From the NCBI GenBank assembly GCA_900472295.1, contig UCIA01000002.1, positions 1,038,338-1,102,337 of the forward strand: DNA of 64,000 nucleotides, written 5' to 3'. The translations under genes were made by a program, and so were the position numbers. This DNA comes from Hyphomicrobiales bacterium (GTDB taxonomy: Bacteria; Pseudomonadota; Alphaproteobacteria; Rhizobiales; Rhizobiaceae). A model generated the notes under the pieces. That model did not search any database. It saw nothing but the letters and a program-made list of their open reading frames with translations, and was not told the origin of the DNA. Of this stretch, positions 44,225 through 54,054 are shown piece after piece. How positions within the stretch are numbered: position 1 is the first letter of the stretch; each line of letters opens with the position of its first letter.

Positions 44225-45877
44225 TCAGGCCTCGTCGAGCCAGACCTTGCCGTAATCATGTTCTGATGTCGGGTGCATCTTGTAGCCGTGCACCGCTTTG
44301 ACGAAGTGGCAATAGAGCGTGCGCCAGAAGGGCTGGATGATGACGCCGGAATCCTGCAGGATCTGCTCGATGTCCTTCATCGTCTCCTTACGCTTGGCAG
44401 CGTCCGCGACGGCCAGCGCTGCGTTGAGCTTGGCATCCCATTCCGGGTTCGACCATGCGGTCTCGTTCCACGCCTCGCCTGAGCGGTAGCCGATCGCCAG
44501 AACCTGGACGCCGAGCGGGCGCATGTTCCAGTTGGTCATCGACAGCGGATATTTCAGCCAGTCGTTCCAGAAGGTAGAGCCCGGCAGGATGGTGCGTTTG
44601 ACCTTGATGCCGGCGTCGCGCAGTTGGGCTGCAATGGAGTCGCCGCTGTTCTTGTGCCAGTCCTCGTCGACGGTGATCAGCTCGTGTTCGAAGTCGGCCT
44701 GGCCGGCCTCCGCCATCAGCGCCTTGGCCTTGGCCGGGTCGCGCACGATCTTCGGCAGCTCATAATATTCCGGATGGATCGGACAGACATGGTGGTTCTC
44801 GGCCACCTTGCCGGCACTACCGTAGCCAAGCTGCAGCACGACATTGTTGTCGACCGCGAGCTGCAGAGCATTGCGGACGCGCTTGTCGTCATAGGGCTTG
44901 TTGTTGATGTTGGTGCGGCACACGATGGTCTGCGCGGTGACCACCTCGGACTTGACCAGTCCCAGCCCGTCCATGATCGGGACATAGTCGGCCGAAGTGT
45001 CGAAGTTGCAGTGAACCTCGCCGGACTCGAAAGCACTGACGACGGCCGCCGGATCGGTGCCATAGTCGATGAACTCCAGAGCGTCGAGAAAGACCTCGCC
45101 ATCCCACCACTTGTTGTCTTCACGCCGCTTGTAGACCACTTTCTGGCCGACATCGTAGGAGACCAGTTCGAACGGGCCGGTGCCGATCGGGCAGGCTTTG
45201 AAGTCGCCGCCCTTCTCGTCGAAGCTCTTGTGGACGATGAGGCCGGGATAGTCGCAAAGGTTGGCGATGAGAGCGATGTCCGGCTTGCCCAGCTTCAGCA
45301 CCACCGTGTAATCGTCGGGCGTGCTGACGGCGCTTTCGTCAAGCTTGTCGTCCTTGACCAGCGTGCCGAGACGGCCCGGCATCGAATTGCCCTCGGCCTT
45401 CTTGTCGGCCCAGCGCCTGAGATTGAAGATAACGTCGTCGGCCGTGAATGCATCGCCGTTCGACCAGGTCACGCCCTTGCGCACATGCAGCGTGTATTGG
45501 CTGGCGTCGTCATTGATGTCCCAGCTCTCGAGCAGATAGGGCCTGAACGTGTATTCGGTCGTGTATTTGACCAGCGGCTCCAGCGCCTGGCGCTCGGCAT
45601 TGGCGATTTCTGACCAGTCGGCCTTGCGCGGGTCCTTCGGGTCCTTGACCCACATGGCGACTTTCAGCGTGCCGCCCTTCTTGCCCGGCGCATCCTCGGC
45701 CCGGGCCGGCGTCGGAGCGGCAAGACCAAGCATGCCGTAGGCCATCGCCGTCGACGCGCCAAAGGTGCTGGCCAGCGCCAGGAATTCGCGCCGGTCGACT
45801 GTTCCGGCCCTGGCTTCTTCGGCCATGGCAAGGATGTGGTCGGGCACGCGATCGCCATTACTTTTATAGATCGTCAC
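44225..45877 (-). CDS. Dipeptide-type ABC transporter substrate-binding protein, copy 1
   Basis: 550 residues. The N-terminus has a long n-region and the twin-arginine motif [18 protein letters not shown], then a hydrophobic stretch and cleavage near TPARAED, so Tat export is predicted. The mature part is an SBP_bac_5 protein ([30 protein letters not shown]). Copy 2 at 46098-47750 has the same length and is near-identical over long stretches, so the two arose by tandem duplication. Ligands are likely short peptides or related compounds; differences between the copies may widen the range. Confidence 0.9.
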   Translation of the reverse strand: MTIYKSNGDRVPDHILAMAEEARAGTVDRREFLALASTFGASTAMAYGMLGLAAPTPARAEDAPGKKGGTLKVAMWVKDPKDPRKADWSEIANAERQALEPLVKYTTEYTFRPYLLESWDINDDASQYTLHVRKGVTWSNGDAFTADDVIFNLRRWADKKAEGNSMPGRLGTLVKDDKLDESAVSTPDDYTVVLKLGKPDIALIANLCDYPGLIVHKSFDEKGGDFKACPIGTGPFELVSYDVGQKVVYKRREDNKWWDGEVFLDALEFIDYGTDPAAVVSAFESGEVHCNFDTSADYVPIMDGLGLVKSEVVTAQTIVCRTNINNKPYDDKRVRNALQLAVDNNVVLQLGYGSAGKVAENHHVCPIHPEYYELPKIVRDPAKAKALMAEAGQADFEHELITVDEDWHKNSGDSIAAQLRDAGIKVKRTILPGSTFWNDWLKYPLSMTNWNMRPLGVQVLAIGYRSGEAWNETAWSNPEWDAKLNAALAVADAAKRKETMKDIEQILQDSGVIIQPFWRTLYCHFVKAVHGYKMHPTSEHDYGKVWLDEA

Positions 45878-46062
45878 GCATAACTCCCATTGGCGGCCTT
45901 CTGCCTGTTCTACAGTCTATGCAATTCCGCGAAACATACGGCGCCGGCTGCAACGACAGCCCGGCCGTGGAATTGTCTTCGCGGCAAACTCAAAAAGACC
46001 GTGCAGGAAAGCCTCCAATCGCACGACCGCGATCGGTTGAAACCCTACCGGGTTGAGTAAAG

Positions 46063-46086
46063 GGGAAGGGACCGAAGCCCCTTCCC
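46063..46086 (-). terminator. UUCG-loop hairpin after binding-protein copy 2
   Basis: On the minus strand a 10-bp stem with one G-U pair closes on a C(UUCG)G tetraloop and is followed by CUUUA. It lies 11 bases after the stop codon of copy 2. This stable hairpin may set the ratio of copy 2 to downstream genes, acting as a partial terminator or stabiliser. Confidence 0.65.
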
Positions 46087-46097
46087 TGCCGTTCCGA

Positions 46098-47750
46098 TCA
46101 AGCCTGGTCGAGCCAGACCTTGCCGTAGTCGCGCTCGAAGGTCGGATGCATCTTGTAGTTCTGCACCGCCTTGACCGAGTGGCTGTAGAGCTTGCGCCAG
46201 TATGGCTGGATCATAATGCCGGAATCCTGCAGGATCTGCTCGATATCCTTCATCATTTCCTTGCGCTTGGCTGCGTCGGCAACCGCCAGCGCCGCATTGA
46301 GCTTGGCATCCCATTCCGCGTTCGCGTAGCCGGCTTCGTTCCAGGCTTCGCCGGTCCGATAAGCGATGGCCAGCACCTGAACGCCGAGCGGACGCATGTT
46401 CCAGTTGGTCATCGACAGCGGATACTTGGTCCAGTCGTTCCAGAACGTCGAGCCCGGCAGCACCGTACGCTTCACCTTGATGCCGGCATCGCGCATCTGC
46501 GCGGCGATGGCATCGCCGGTGTTCTTGTGCCAGTCCTCGTCGACCGTAATCAGATCGTGCTCGAAATCGGCCTGGCCGGCTTCCGCCATCAGCGCCTTGG
46601 CCTTGGCCGGATCGCGGGCAACCTTCGGCAATTCGTAATATTCCGGATGGATCGAGCAGACATGGTGGTTCTCGGCAACCGAGCCGGCATTGCCGTAGCC
46701 GAGCTGGAGGACGACATTGTTGTCGACCGCGAGCTGCAGCGCGTTGCGCACCTTCTGGTCGCCATAGGGCTTGTTGTTGACGTTGGTGCGGCAGACGATC
46801 GTCGAAGCGGTGACGATTTCAGACTTCACCAGATCCAGGCCGTCGAGGATCGACACATAGTCGGCCGAGGTCTCGAAGTTGGTGTGGACTTCGCCGGCTT
46901 CGAAGGCGCTGACCATGGCTGCCGGATCGGTGCCGTAGTCGACGAATTCGATACCGTCGAGGAAGACCTCGCCGTCCCACCATTTGTTATCTTCACGGCG
47001 CTTGTAGACCACTTTCTGGCCGACATCGTAGGAGACCAGCTCAAACGGGCCGGTGCCGATCGGGCAGGCTTTGAAATCGCCGCCCTTCTCATCGAAGCTC
47101 TTGTGGACGATGAGGCCGGGATAGTCGCACATATTGGGAATGAGCGCGATGTCAGCCGTGCCGAGCTTCAGCTTGACGGTGTGGTCGTCGACCTTGGTTA
47201 CGGCACTTTCGTCGAGCTTGTCGTCCTTGACCAGCGTGCCGAGACGGCCAGGCATGGAATTGCCCTCGGCCTTCTTGTCGGCCCAGCGCTTGAGGTTGAA
47301 GATGACATCATCGGCGGTGAAGGCATCGCCATTCGACCAGGTCACGCCCTTGCGCACATGCAGCGTGTATTCAGTGGCGTCGTCATTAACCTCCCAGCTC
47401 TCCAGGAGGTAGGGGCGGAACGTGTATTCGCTGGTGTACTTGACCAGCGGCTCGAGCGCCTGGCGCTCGGCATTGGCGATTTCCGACCAGTCGGCCTTGC
47501 GCGGATCCTTGGGATCCTTGATCCATTGGGCGACTTTCAGGATGCCGCCTTTCTTGCCCTGCACCTCTTCGGCCTTGGCCGGCGTCGGCACGGCTACGCC
47601 GAGCATGCCGTAGGCCATTGCCGTGGACGCGCCGAAGACGCTGGCCATGGCAAGGAATTCGCGGCGATCGACTTTGCCTGCCTTGGCGTCTTCGGCCATG
47701 GCCAGGATGTGGTCGGGAACGCGATCACCATTGCTCTTATAATTTGTCAT
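46098..47750 (-). CDS. Dipeptide-type ABC transporter substrate-binding protein, copy 2
   Basis: 550 residues, same length as copy 1 and clearly a tandem duplicate; the stretch [20 protein letters not shown] is identical in both. It too has a twin-arginine signal ([18 protein letters not shown]) and the SBP_bac_5 landmarks. Differences cluster at the signal peptide, near residues 185-205 and at the C-terminus. It is the first gene of the five-gene transporter run, followed by a UUCG hairpin and a 220-bp gap before copy 1. A promoter in the 254-bp gap 47751-48004 is expected but was not pinned down. Confidence 0.9.
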   Translation of the reverse strand: MTNYKSNGDRVPDHILAMAEDAKAGKVDRREFLAMASVFGASTAMAYGMLGVAVPTPAKAEEVQGKKGGILKVAQWIKDPKDPRKADWSEIANAERQALEPLVKYTSEYTFRPYLLESWEVNDDATEYTLHVRKGVTWSNGDAFTADDVIFNLKRWADKKAEGNSMPGRLGTLVKDDKLDESAVTKVDDHTVKLKLGTADIALIPNMCDYPGLIVHKSFDEKGGDFKACPIGTGPFELVSYDVGQKVVYKRREDNKWWDGEVFLDGIEFVDYGTDPAAMVSAFEAGEVHTNFETSADYVSILDGLDLVKSEIVTASTIVCRTNVNNKPYGDQKVRNALQLAVDNNVVLQLGYGNAGSVAENHHVCSIHPEYYELPKVARDPAKAKALMAEAGQADFEHDLITVDEDWHKNTGDAIAAQMRDAGIKVKRTVLPGSTFWNDWTKYPLSMTNWNMRPLGVQVLAIAYRTGEAWNEAGYANAEWDAKLNAALAVADAAKRKEMMKDIEQILQDSGIMIQPYWRKLYSHSVKAVQNYKMHPTFERDYGKVWLDQA

Positions 47751-48004
47751 GCCTTAACTCCCATTGTTGGCTTTCCGCCTTTTAACATTCCGCATCCCTG
47801 CCGTGATGTCAAAGACGGCATGGCTACGGAACCTGTTAGGGAATGTGCAACTTTGAAAAGGGAGCAGTTCGCGTGATAACGACAGTCTTGGCGCAAAAGT
47901 GCTAGCGCGCCCAGATTCCGCCAGAATCTGCTCAGGCGACTAAATTGATACATTTGGGCGGGTTACGACAGCGCCAGTCCCGGCCGCGGTAAGGGCCAGG
48001 GGCC

Positions 48005-51000
48005 TCAGTACTCTTTCTCGTAGAAAATGCCGCCCTTGGCCTCGCCGCCATCATTGGCCTCGCCGCGCAATTTGACGCCGCGTCCGACATTGAGGTCGAT
48101 CGTCGCCTTGCCCGATCCCGGCTTGTCGCCTTTCTGGATCGTCACATAGGTGCGGTCGTTGAGATACTTGCCCGCCGATACGGCGGTGCCGCCCTCATCG
48201 TCGGTGGTCACATCCAGATCGTCGACGCCGATGGCGCTGCGCAGGTTTTCGAGCAGCGAGGTCGAACCGCCGACGCCGGCCAGTTGCCCCGCGGCCTCGG
48301 CCAGTTGCGCGATCTGCAGCGGCGACAGGTTCGACATAGAGCGCCCGAAGATCAATTGCGCCAGCACCTCGTCCTCCGGCAGCGCCGGCACCGAGGAGAA
48401 GTCGAATTTCGGATTGGTCGCCTCGCCCGACACCACGATGGTGACGGTGGTGCTGGGCGTGGTCGATGTCGCGGTCAGGTTGAGGTAGGGCACCAGCGAG
48501 CCGGAAAAGCCGACCGTGCCCTCGGTGAAGGTCAGCCGCTTGCCGAGGATCGACAGCCGCCCGCGCTGCAAGGTGAAGGTGCCGACCGCTTGCGGCGACG
48601 CCGCCGGGCCGGTCAGCCTCAGCGAACCGCCAAGCTCGGCATCGACGCCCCTGCCCTGGATGAAGATCTGGTTCGGCGCGTTGACCGTGACGTCGAGGAC
48701 AAGCCCGCTGCCGCCACCGCCGCTGGCACTGGCCGGGCGCAAGGCCTTGTCCTGCGCCCGCACGCTGGCGGGGGCGTTCTTGTGCTTGACGCCGAGTGCC
48801 GTCAGCGAGCCCGGCAGCTTCTCGGGAACGGTGATGACGGTCTTGGCGAGGTTGACGGTGCCCGAAATCACCGGCGCCGAGGTCAGCGGCCCCTTGATGG
48901 TCAGGTCGCCGCCGAGATTGGCGGTCACCACTCTGCCGTCGGTGTAGCGGCCATCGACCAGCTTGATCGACAGGTCGGCCGGAAAGCCTTGCGCCGGATT
49001 GATGCCGATCGTGCCCGACGCCGACAGGCTGCCGCGCGTCGACAGTGTGCCGGTTAGCCGGTTTATGCGGGCGACGCCATTGCCGATCGAAACGTCGGCG
49101 GTGATGTCGTTGACGGCAAGGCCGGAGCGCGCGTCGACCAGGCGGGCGCCCGACGTGCTGACCGTGCCGCCGATCACCGGTGACGTCGCCGGACCGCGCA
49201 CCTGGACATTGACGGCTGCCGTGCCGCTGAGCGACAGGCCTTGCGCGGCAAGCTTGGCGGCGAGGAAGGAAAACGGCACCTTGCCGTTGAAGTCGAGCAC
49301 CAGCGCCGGCGTACCCGCTGTTGTGACCGTACCGCCGCCCTTGAGGCCAAGGCCTGCGCCGTCGCTGATGTCGGCGTTGAAGGTGAGCTTTTTGCCGGCG
49401 AAGGTTCCCGACGACGATATGCTCATGCCGCCGAGGCCGGCGCTGCGGGTCTGCGATGTCTGCACCCCGCCGGCGTCGATGTCGAAGGCAACAGCCGGAT
49501 TGGCCGGCGCGCCTGACACCTTCACGGTTCCGGAAATCGAACCGGCGGCCTGGAGGCCAGGCGAAAAACTGTTGGCCAGCGAAGCCGGCACCTTCGACAG
49601 CGCGGCATTGATGTCGAGCGTCTGGCCGACCTTGCCGGTCACCGTCGCCGTGCCGCCGCCAAGGTTGAGCACAAGCTTGTTCAACGTCGTTGTGCCGTTG
49701 GCGATGCTGACGGTCGAGGCCTGGGCGATGGCCGCCTTGATGCCCTGGACGGTGGCCTGGCCGGAAGCGAGTTCGATGGTGGTCGTGCCGCCAGCCACTT
49801 TCACCCGACCCGCGGCCTTCGCCGGAATGCCCTTGACTGTGGCGCCGCCGGAAAAGCCGGTCCAGTCGCCGTCGCGCTTCAAATCGACGTCGATGCCGCT
49901 GATCGCGGTGCCGCCGGAGATGACGCTCTCGGCGCGAATCTTGCCGGAGATGACTGGCGCGGCGAGATAGTTGGCAACCAGCGCGTCGATCGACACCGTC
50001 TTGGCCTGCAGGTCGCCGCGGGTGATCGATGCGGTCGAAGCCTTGACGGCTACGTTGGGGCCGTCGGCGGTCTTGGAGAAGGCGATGGTGCCGCGCACGT
50101 CGCCTTCGGCCTTTTCCAGAGCAAGTGCGGCCAGCGGCCCGATATCGGGCAGGTCGAGCGCAATGGTGCCGACCGGCACGAATGCCTCGTCGAGTGCGAG
50201 ATCGCCGGAGATCTTGTTCTTGCCGAGTGACAGCAGCAGGCCGTTGATGGCGCTCTTGCCGTCGGCCGTGGCGAGCACGGCGCTGCCTTGCAGCGCCTGT
50301 CCCGCAACATTGCCGGTCAGTTGCACATTGGCCGCCGGGTTGGCGGCATCGGCCTTGCCGGTCGCCGTCAACTTCAGCCCGGTGATTTCGCGATCCGCCA
50401 CCAGCAGCCGGTCGCTGTTCACGGTCAGGGACAGATCCGGCGCCAGGCTTGGCCCCTGCGCGTTGAGCGCAAAGCTGATGGCGCCCTTAGCGTCTTTCGA
50501 CAGCAGCGAAATGTCTGACAGCCCGCCCTTGATGTCGGCGCTGACCTTGTTGTCGGCAAGGCTGGCCTGGCCATCGGCGGTCAGCGCGCCCGACACCAGC
50601 TTGACCGGATTGGCGCTGACATTGCCATTGGCGTCCCGCTTCAGCATGGCGCTGAACTGTGTCCGCTCGGCCAGCACGCCGCGCGCCGCCGCAGGCAGCG
50701 CCGCCGACAGCGCGTCGGCGTTGAGGTTGAGGTCGATGGCGCCATCGGCAAAGGAGACGCGGCCATTGAAGGCTGCGCCCAGCGCATCGCCCTGCACCGA
50801 GCCGCTGTCGATGGTGATCGCATCCGCCGCCAGGCTGCCGGCGACCTTGGCGGTGATCTTGCCGGCGATCAGTGGTGCGATGGTCGGATTGTCGAGACCG
50901 AACTTCTCCGCCGTCACCGTGCCCGAGATCGGGCCGGTCCGGCTTTTCACATCGAAGGCATCGGAATGCAGCGCCAGCGCGACGCCTTCGACCTTGGTGT

Positions 51001-54000
51001 CATTGGTGGTCACCGAAGGCAGCACGGCGGAGATGTCGAGCTTGGCTTGCGCACTCTGCCCCGCCGCCTTCACCGACAGCGCCTGCAGTTCGAGCTTGAT
51101 CGGGCTCTCCGTGCTGCCCAATGTCACCGGCAGGCTCGGACCGGCAGATGTCAGGTCGAGCGCGAAATCGCTGGCGCCATTCGGGTTGATGGTGCCGGCC
51201 GCCTTTCCGGAGATTTTTTCGCCGCTGAGCGTTGCCTGATCGAGGACAACGCCGCCGGCCACGGAATAACTACCGGCCGCGTCGAGATCGAGCGGCCCAA
51301 GCCCGGCCTTGCGGGTCTGGCTGGTTTCGGCGCCGGCCAGCTTTGCATTGAAGCGGACGTCCGGATTGGCCGACGCCCCGGTGATTTGCGCCGTGCCATC
51401 GAGCGTGCCCACGGCATCGAGGCCGGGCGCAAAATCATTGGCAAGCGCCGCCGGCAATGCCGAGAAAGTTGCCGCCAGATCGAGCGTCTGTCCTGCCGTG
51501 CCCGAGAGCGTCACCGAGCCGCCGCCCAGATCGACCACCAGTCTTTGAATATTGGTGACGCCATCGGCGATGGTCAGGCTCGACGGTTCGGTGATCGCCG
51601 CCTTGATGCCGCGCACCGTCGCCTCACCCGAAGCGATCTCGACACTGGTAGTCCCGCCGGCGATCTTAGCCCGCCCGGCCGCTGTCGCCGGAATGCCGGC
51701 GATCGTGGCGCCGCCGGTAAAGTTGGTCCAGTCGCCGTCGCGTTTCAGGTCGACGCCGATACCGCTGACGACGGTCGTCCCGGAGGTCACGCTGTCGGCC
51801 TTGATCGTGCCGGAGATCGCCGGGCTCTTGAGATAGTTGGCGATCAGCGCATTGACGGTGATTGCCTTGGCTGCGACGTCGCCGCGCGCGATCGACACGC
51901 TGGCGGCATTGACGGTGACGTTGGGCGCATCGCCCTCCTTGGCAAAGACAATTGTGCCGCCAATGTCGCCGGCCGCAATCTGCCCGGCCAGCGAAGCCAG
52001 CGGCGCGATATCAGGGGCGGATATTGTCAGCGTGCCCAGCGGCAGGAATTTTTCGTCCAGCGCAAGGTCGCCCGACACCTTGTTGTCGCCCAGCGCCACG
52101 GTGAGCCCGTTGATGGAGCGCTTGCCGTCGGTGGTAACCAGCGCTGCCTTGATGGCCAGCGCCTGCCCGTCGACTGAGCCGGTCAGCGAAACATCTGCGG
52201 CCGGGCTCGCAATATCCGCCTTGCCCGACGCGGTCAGCTTGATGTCCTTCACCGTCCGCCCCGACGCCGTCAGGCTGGCGCTGTCGGCCGAGACTGAAAA
52301 ATCCGGTGCGTTGCGCGCGCCGCTTGCCGTCAGCGCGAAATCGACACCGCCTGCGACCGGCACGCCAACCAGCGAAGACAGCACGGAGACATCGCCGAGC
52401 TTGCCCTTGATGTCGGCCTGGATGTCGCTGCCTTGCGCGCTGGCGGTGCCGCTGGCGCTGAGCGAACCGGAGGTGAGTTCGATCGAATTGGCCGCGAAAG
52501 AGCCCTGCGGATCGCGGGTGGCGGTCGCCGCGAACTTGACCCGCTCGCCCAGCAGCGAGCTGATCTGCGGCGGCAGCGCCGTCGACACCGCATCGGCATT
52601 CATCTTGAGCGTCATGGCGAGGTCGGCCAGCGAGACCTTGGCCGTCAACCCGGCATTGAGCGCATCGCTGCGCAGCGTGCCTTCATCGAGTGAAATCTCA
52701 TCCTTGCTGATCGTACCGGCAAGGCTGGCCGTCAGCTTGCCGGTGATCAGCGGCGCCAGCGTCGCGACGTCGGTCTTCAGCCCTGCCGCCGTCAGCGTGA
52801 CGCTGACCGGCCCGCTGCGGTTCTCGATGTCGAAGCCGTCGGAATGGATCTGCGCGTCCAGATTGTTGATCTGGGAGCCGCCGGCCACCACCGAGACCAG
52901 TGAAGCGCTGGCGTCGATCATCGGCGCCTTGCCATCTCCGAAGGCGCGGGCCGTGACATTGTTGACGGCTACCATGATCGGCTGCGCCGGCTTGCCGACA
53001 TTGATCGTGACAGGCTCGCCCCTGGAAGCGAGTTCGACTGAAAGGTCGCTGGCGCCCTTGGGATCGAGCATGCCGGTCGCGGTGCCATGCACGGCGCCGC
53101 TCTCGATCGTGGCGCGCTCGATGTCGACGCCGCCGGCAGCGGTCGCCGTGCCGGCGAGGTCGAAACTGGTCTTGCCGGCAAACAGTGACTTGAACTGTTC
53201 CGGCAGAAAATCTTCGAATGAACCGTCGCCCTTGGCCTCGATCCTGTTGCCCTTGTCGGTCAGCTGATGGCGGCCGGTGAGCTGGGTGACGATCTGGCCG
53301 TCGACCATGAAAGTGCCGACGCCGCTCCAATTGGCCAGCGGTCCGGTGCCGGAGACGACGATGTTGACCGGCGGCGCGCCGGGCAGCTTGAGCAGATTGG
53401 CGATGATACCGCCGGCCGGCTCGGCTGCCTTCAAATCGAGGTCGAGCTTGTTTTCACCCGGCGCGAAGTGGATGTTGGCGTCGACATTGCCCTGTTTGCC
53501 GTCATGGCGGGTGATGTTCAGCACGGTCTCAATCGCCAGCGGCGATGCATCGACCTTGGCCGATCCCTTGGCGGCAAGCTCGGCAATGCCGCTGCCGGCA
53601 AGTTGCTGGCCGAGCGCAATCTGCGGAAGGTCGATCTGCCTGATATCGAGCGAGACCGGCAGGCCGCCCGACCCGCTCTTGGTCGGCTCGGTGCCTGCCA
53701 ACGGCAGTCGCGCCAGTTCGATGCGTTCGGCCGCTAGGCGGTCGGCGCTGAAATTCTTCGACAGCAGCGCCAGCGGCGACCAGTCGACGGCCACTTTTCG
53801 CGCCACCAGCCAGGCGCCCTCACGGTCTTCGAGCACGACATGGTCCAACGTCAGCGCGCCGGACCAGACGCCGTCAATACCGCTCACCGTGACCTTGTTG
53901 TCCCCTGACGAGGCCATATTCGAAATGATACCGGCGAGATTTTCGCGGCCGCGCTCGGTCTTGGTCAGCACGACGAGCGCGCCGATGCCCGCCGCCGCCA

Positions 54001-54052
54001 CGATCAGCAGCGTGTAGAAAAACAGGCGAAGGATGCGTTTCAAAATCTTCAT
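48005..54052 (-). CDS. tamB: TamB-like translocation and assembly module protein with internal duplication
   Basis: 2015 residues; E. coli TamB has 1259. It begins with an uncleaved signal anchor (LRLFFYTLLIVAAAGIGALV) and is mainly a long beta-rich repeat region, closing with the DUF490/TamB domain (AEAAGQLAGVGGSTSLLENL and the final GEAKGGIFYEKEY). TamB spans the periplasm and works with TamA in outer-membrane protein or lipid transport. Residues about 305-925 and 930-1550 align with each other, for example DLKRDGDWTNFTGGATI with DLKRDGDWTGFSGGATV, so an internal duplication explains the extra length. tamA lies just upstream, with a 2-bp gap. Confidence 0.93.
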   Translation of the reverse strand: MKILKRILRLFFYTLLIVAAAGIGALVVLTKTERGRENLAGIISNMASSGDNKVTVSGIDGVWSGALTLDHVVLEDREGAWLVARKVAVDWSPLALLSKNFSADRLAAERIELARLPLAGTEPTKSGSGGLPVSLDIRQIDLPQIALGQQLAGSGIAELAAKGSAKVDASPLAIETVLNITRHDGKQGNVDANIHFAPGENKLDLDLKAAEPAGGIIANLLKLPGAPPVNIVVSGTGPLANWSGVGTFMVDGQIVTQLTGRHQLTDKGNRIEAKGDGSFEDFLPEQFKSLFAGKTSFDLAGTATAAGGVDIERATIESGAVHGTATGMLDPKGASDLSVELASRGEPVTINVGKPAQPIMVAVNNVTARAFGDGKAPMIDASASLVSVVAGGSQINNLDAQIHSDGFDIENRSGPVSVTLTAAGLKTDVATLAPLITGKLTASLAGTISKDEISLDEGTLRSDALNAGLTAKVSLADLAMTLKMNADAVSTALPPQISSLLGERVKFAATATRDPQGSFAANSIELTSGSLSASGTASAQGSDIQADIKGKLGDVSVLSSLVGVPVAGGVDFALTASGARNAPDFSVSADSASLTASGRTVKDIKLTASGKADIASPAADVSLTGSVDGQALAIKAALVTTDGKRSINGLTVALGDNKVSGDLALDEKFLPLGTLTISAPDIAPLASLAGQIAAGDIGGTIVFAKEGDAPNVTVNAASVSIARGDVAAKAITVNALIANYLKSPAISGTIKADSVTSGTTVVSGIGVDLKRDGDWTNFTGGATIAGIPATAAGRAKIAGGTTSVEIASGEATVRGIKAAITEPSSLTIADGVTNIQRLVVDLGGGSVTLSGTAGQTLDLAATFSALPAALANDFAPGLDAVGTLDGTAQITGASANPDVRFNAKLAGAETSQTRKAGLGPLDLDAAGSYSVAGGVVLDQATLSGEKISGKAAGTINPNGASDFALDLTSAGPSLPVTLGSTESPIKLELQALSVKAAGQSAQAKLDISAVLPSVTTNDTKVEGVALALHSDAFDVKSRTGPISGTVTAEKFGLDNPTIAPLIAGKITAKVAGSLAADAITIDSGSVQGDALGAAFNGRVSFADGAIDLNLNADALSAALPAAARGVLAERTQFSAMLKRDANGNVSANPVKLVSGALTADGQASLADNKVSADIKGGLSDISLLSKDAKGAISFALNAQGPSLAPDLSLTVNSDRLLVADREITGLKLTATGKADAANPAANVQLTGNVAGQALQGSAVLATADGKSAINGLLLSLGKNKISGDLALDEAFVPVGTIALDLPDIGPLAALALEKAEGDVRGTIAFSKTADGPNVAVKASTASITRGDLQAKTVSIDALVANYLAAPVISGKIRAESVISGGTAISGIDVDLKRDGDWTGFSGGATVKGIPAKAAGRVKVAGGTTTIELASGQATVQGIKAAIAQASTVSIANGTTTLNKLVLNLGGGTATVTGKVGQTLDINAALSKVPASLANSFSPGLQAAGSISGTVKVSGAPANPAVAFDIDAGGVQTSQTRSAGLGGMSISSSGTFAGKKLTFNADISDGAGLGLKGGGTVTTAGTPALVLDFNGKVPFSFLAAKLAAQGLSLSGTAAVNVQVRGPATSPVIGGTVSTSGARLVDARSGLAVNDITADVSIGNGVARINRLTGTLSTRGSLSASGTIGINPAQGFPADLSIKLVDGRYTDGRVVTANLGGDLTIKGPLTSAPVISGTVNLAKTVITVPEKLPGSLTALGVKHKNAPASVRAQDKALRPASASGGGGSGLVLDVTVNAPNQIFIQGRGVDAELGGSLRLTGPAASPQAVGTFTLQRGRLSILGKRLTFTEGTVGFSGSLVPYLNLTATSTTPSTTVTIVVSGEATNPKFDFSSVPALPEDEVLAQLIFGRSMSNLSPLQIAQLAEAAGQLAGVGGSTSLLENLRSAIGVDDLDVTTDDEGGTAVSAGKYLNDRTYVTIQKGDKPGSGKATIDLNVGRGVKLRGEANDGGEAKGGIFYEKEY

Positions 54053-54054
54053 CG

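Noticed and set aside
46053..47876. 607-codon plus-strand open frame
   Set aside because: It is antisense to binding-protein copy 2, and a similar frame occurs opposite copy 1 because the two genes are near-identical.
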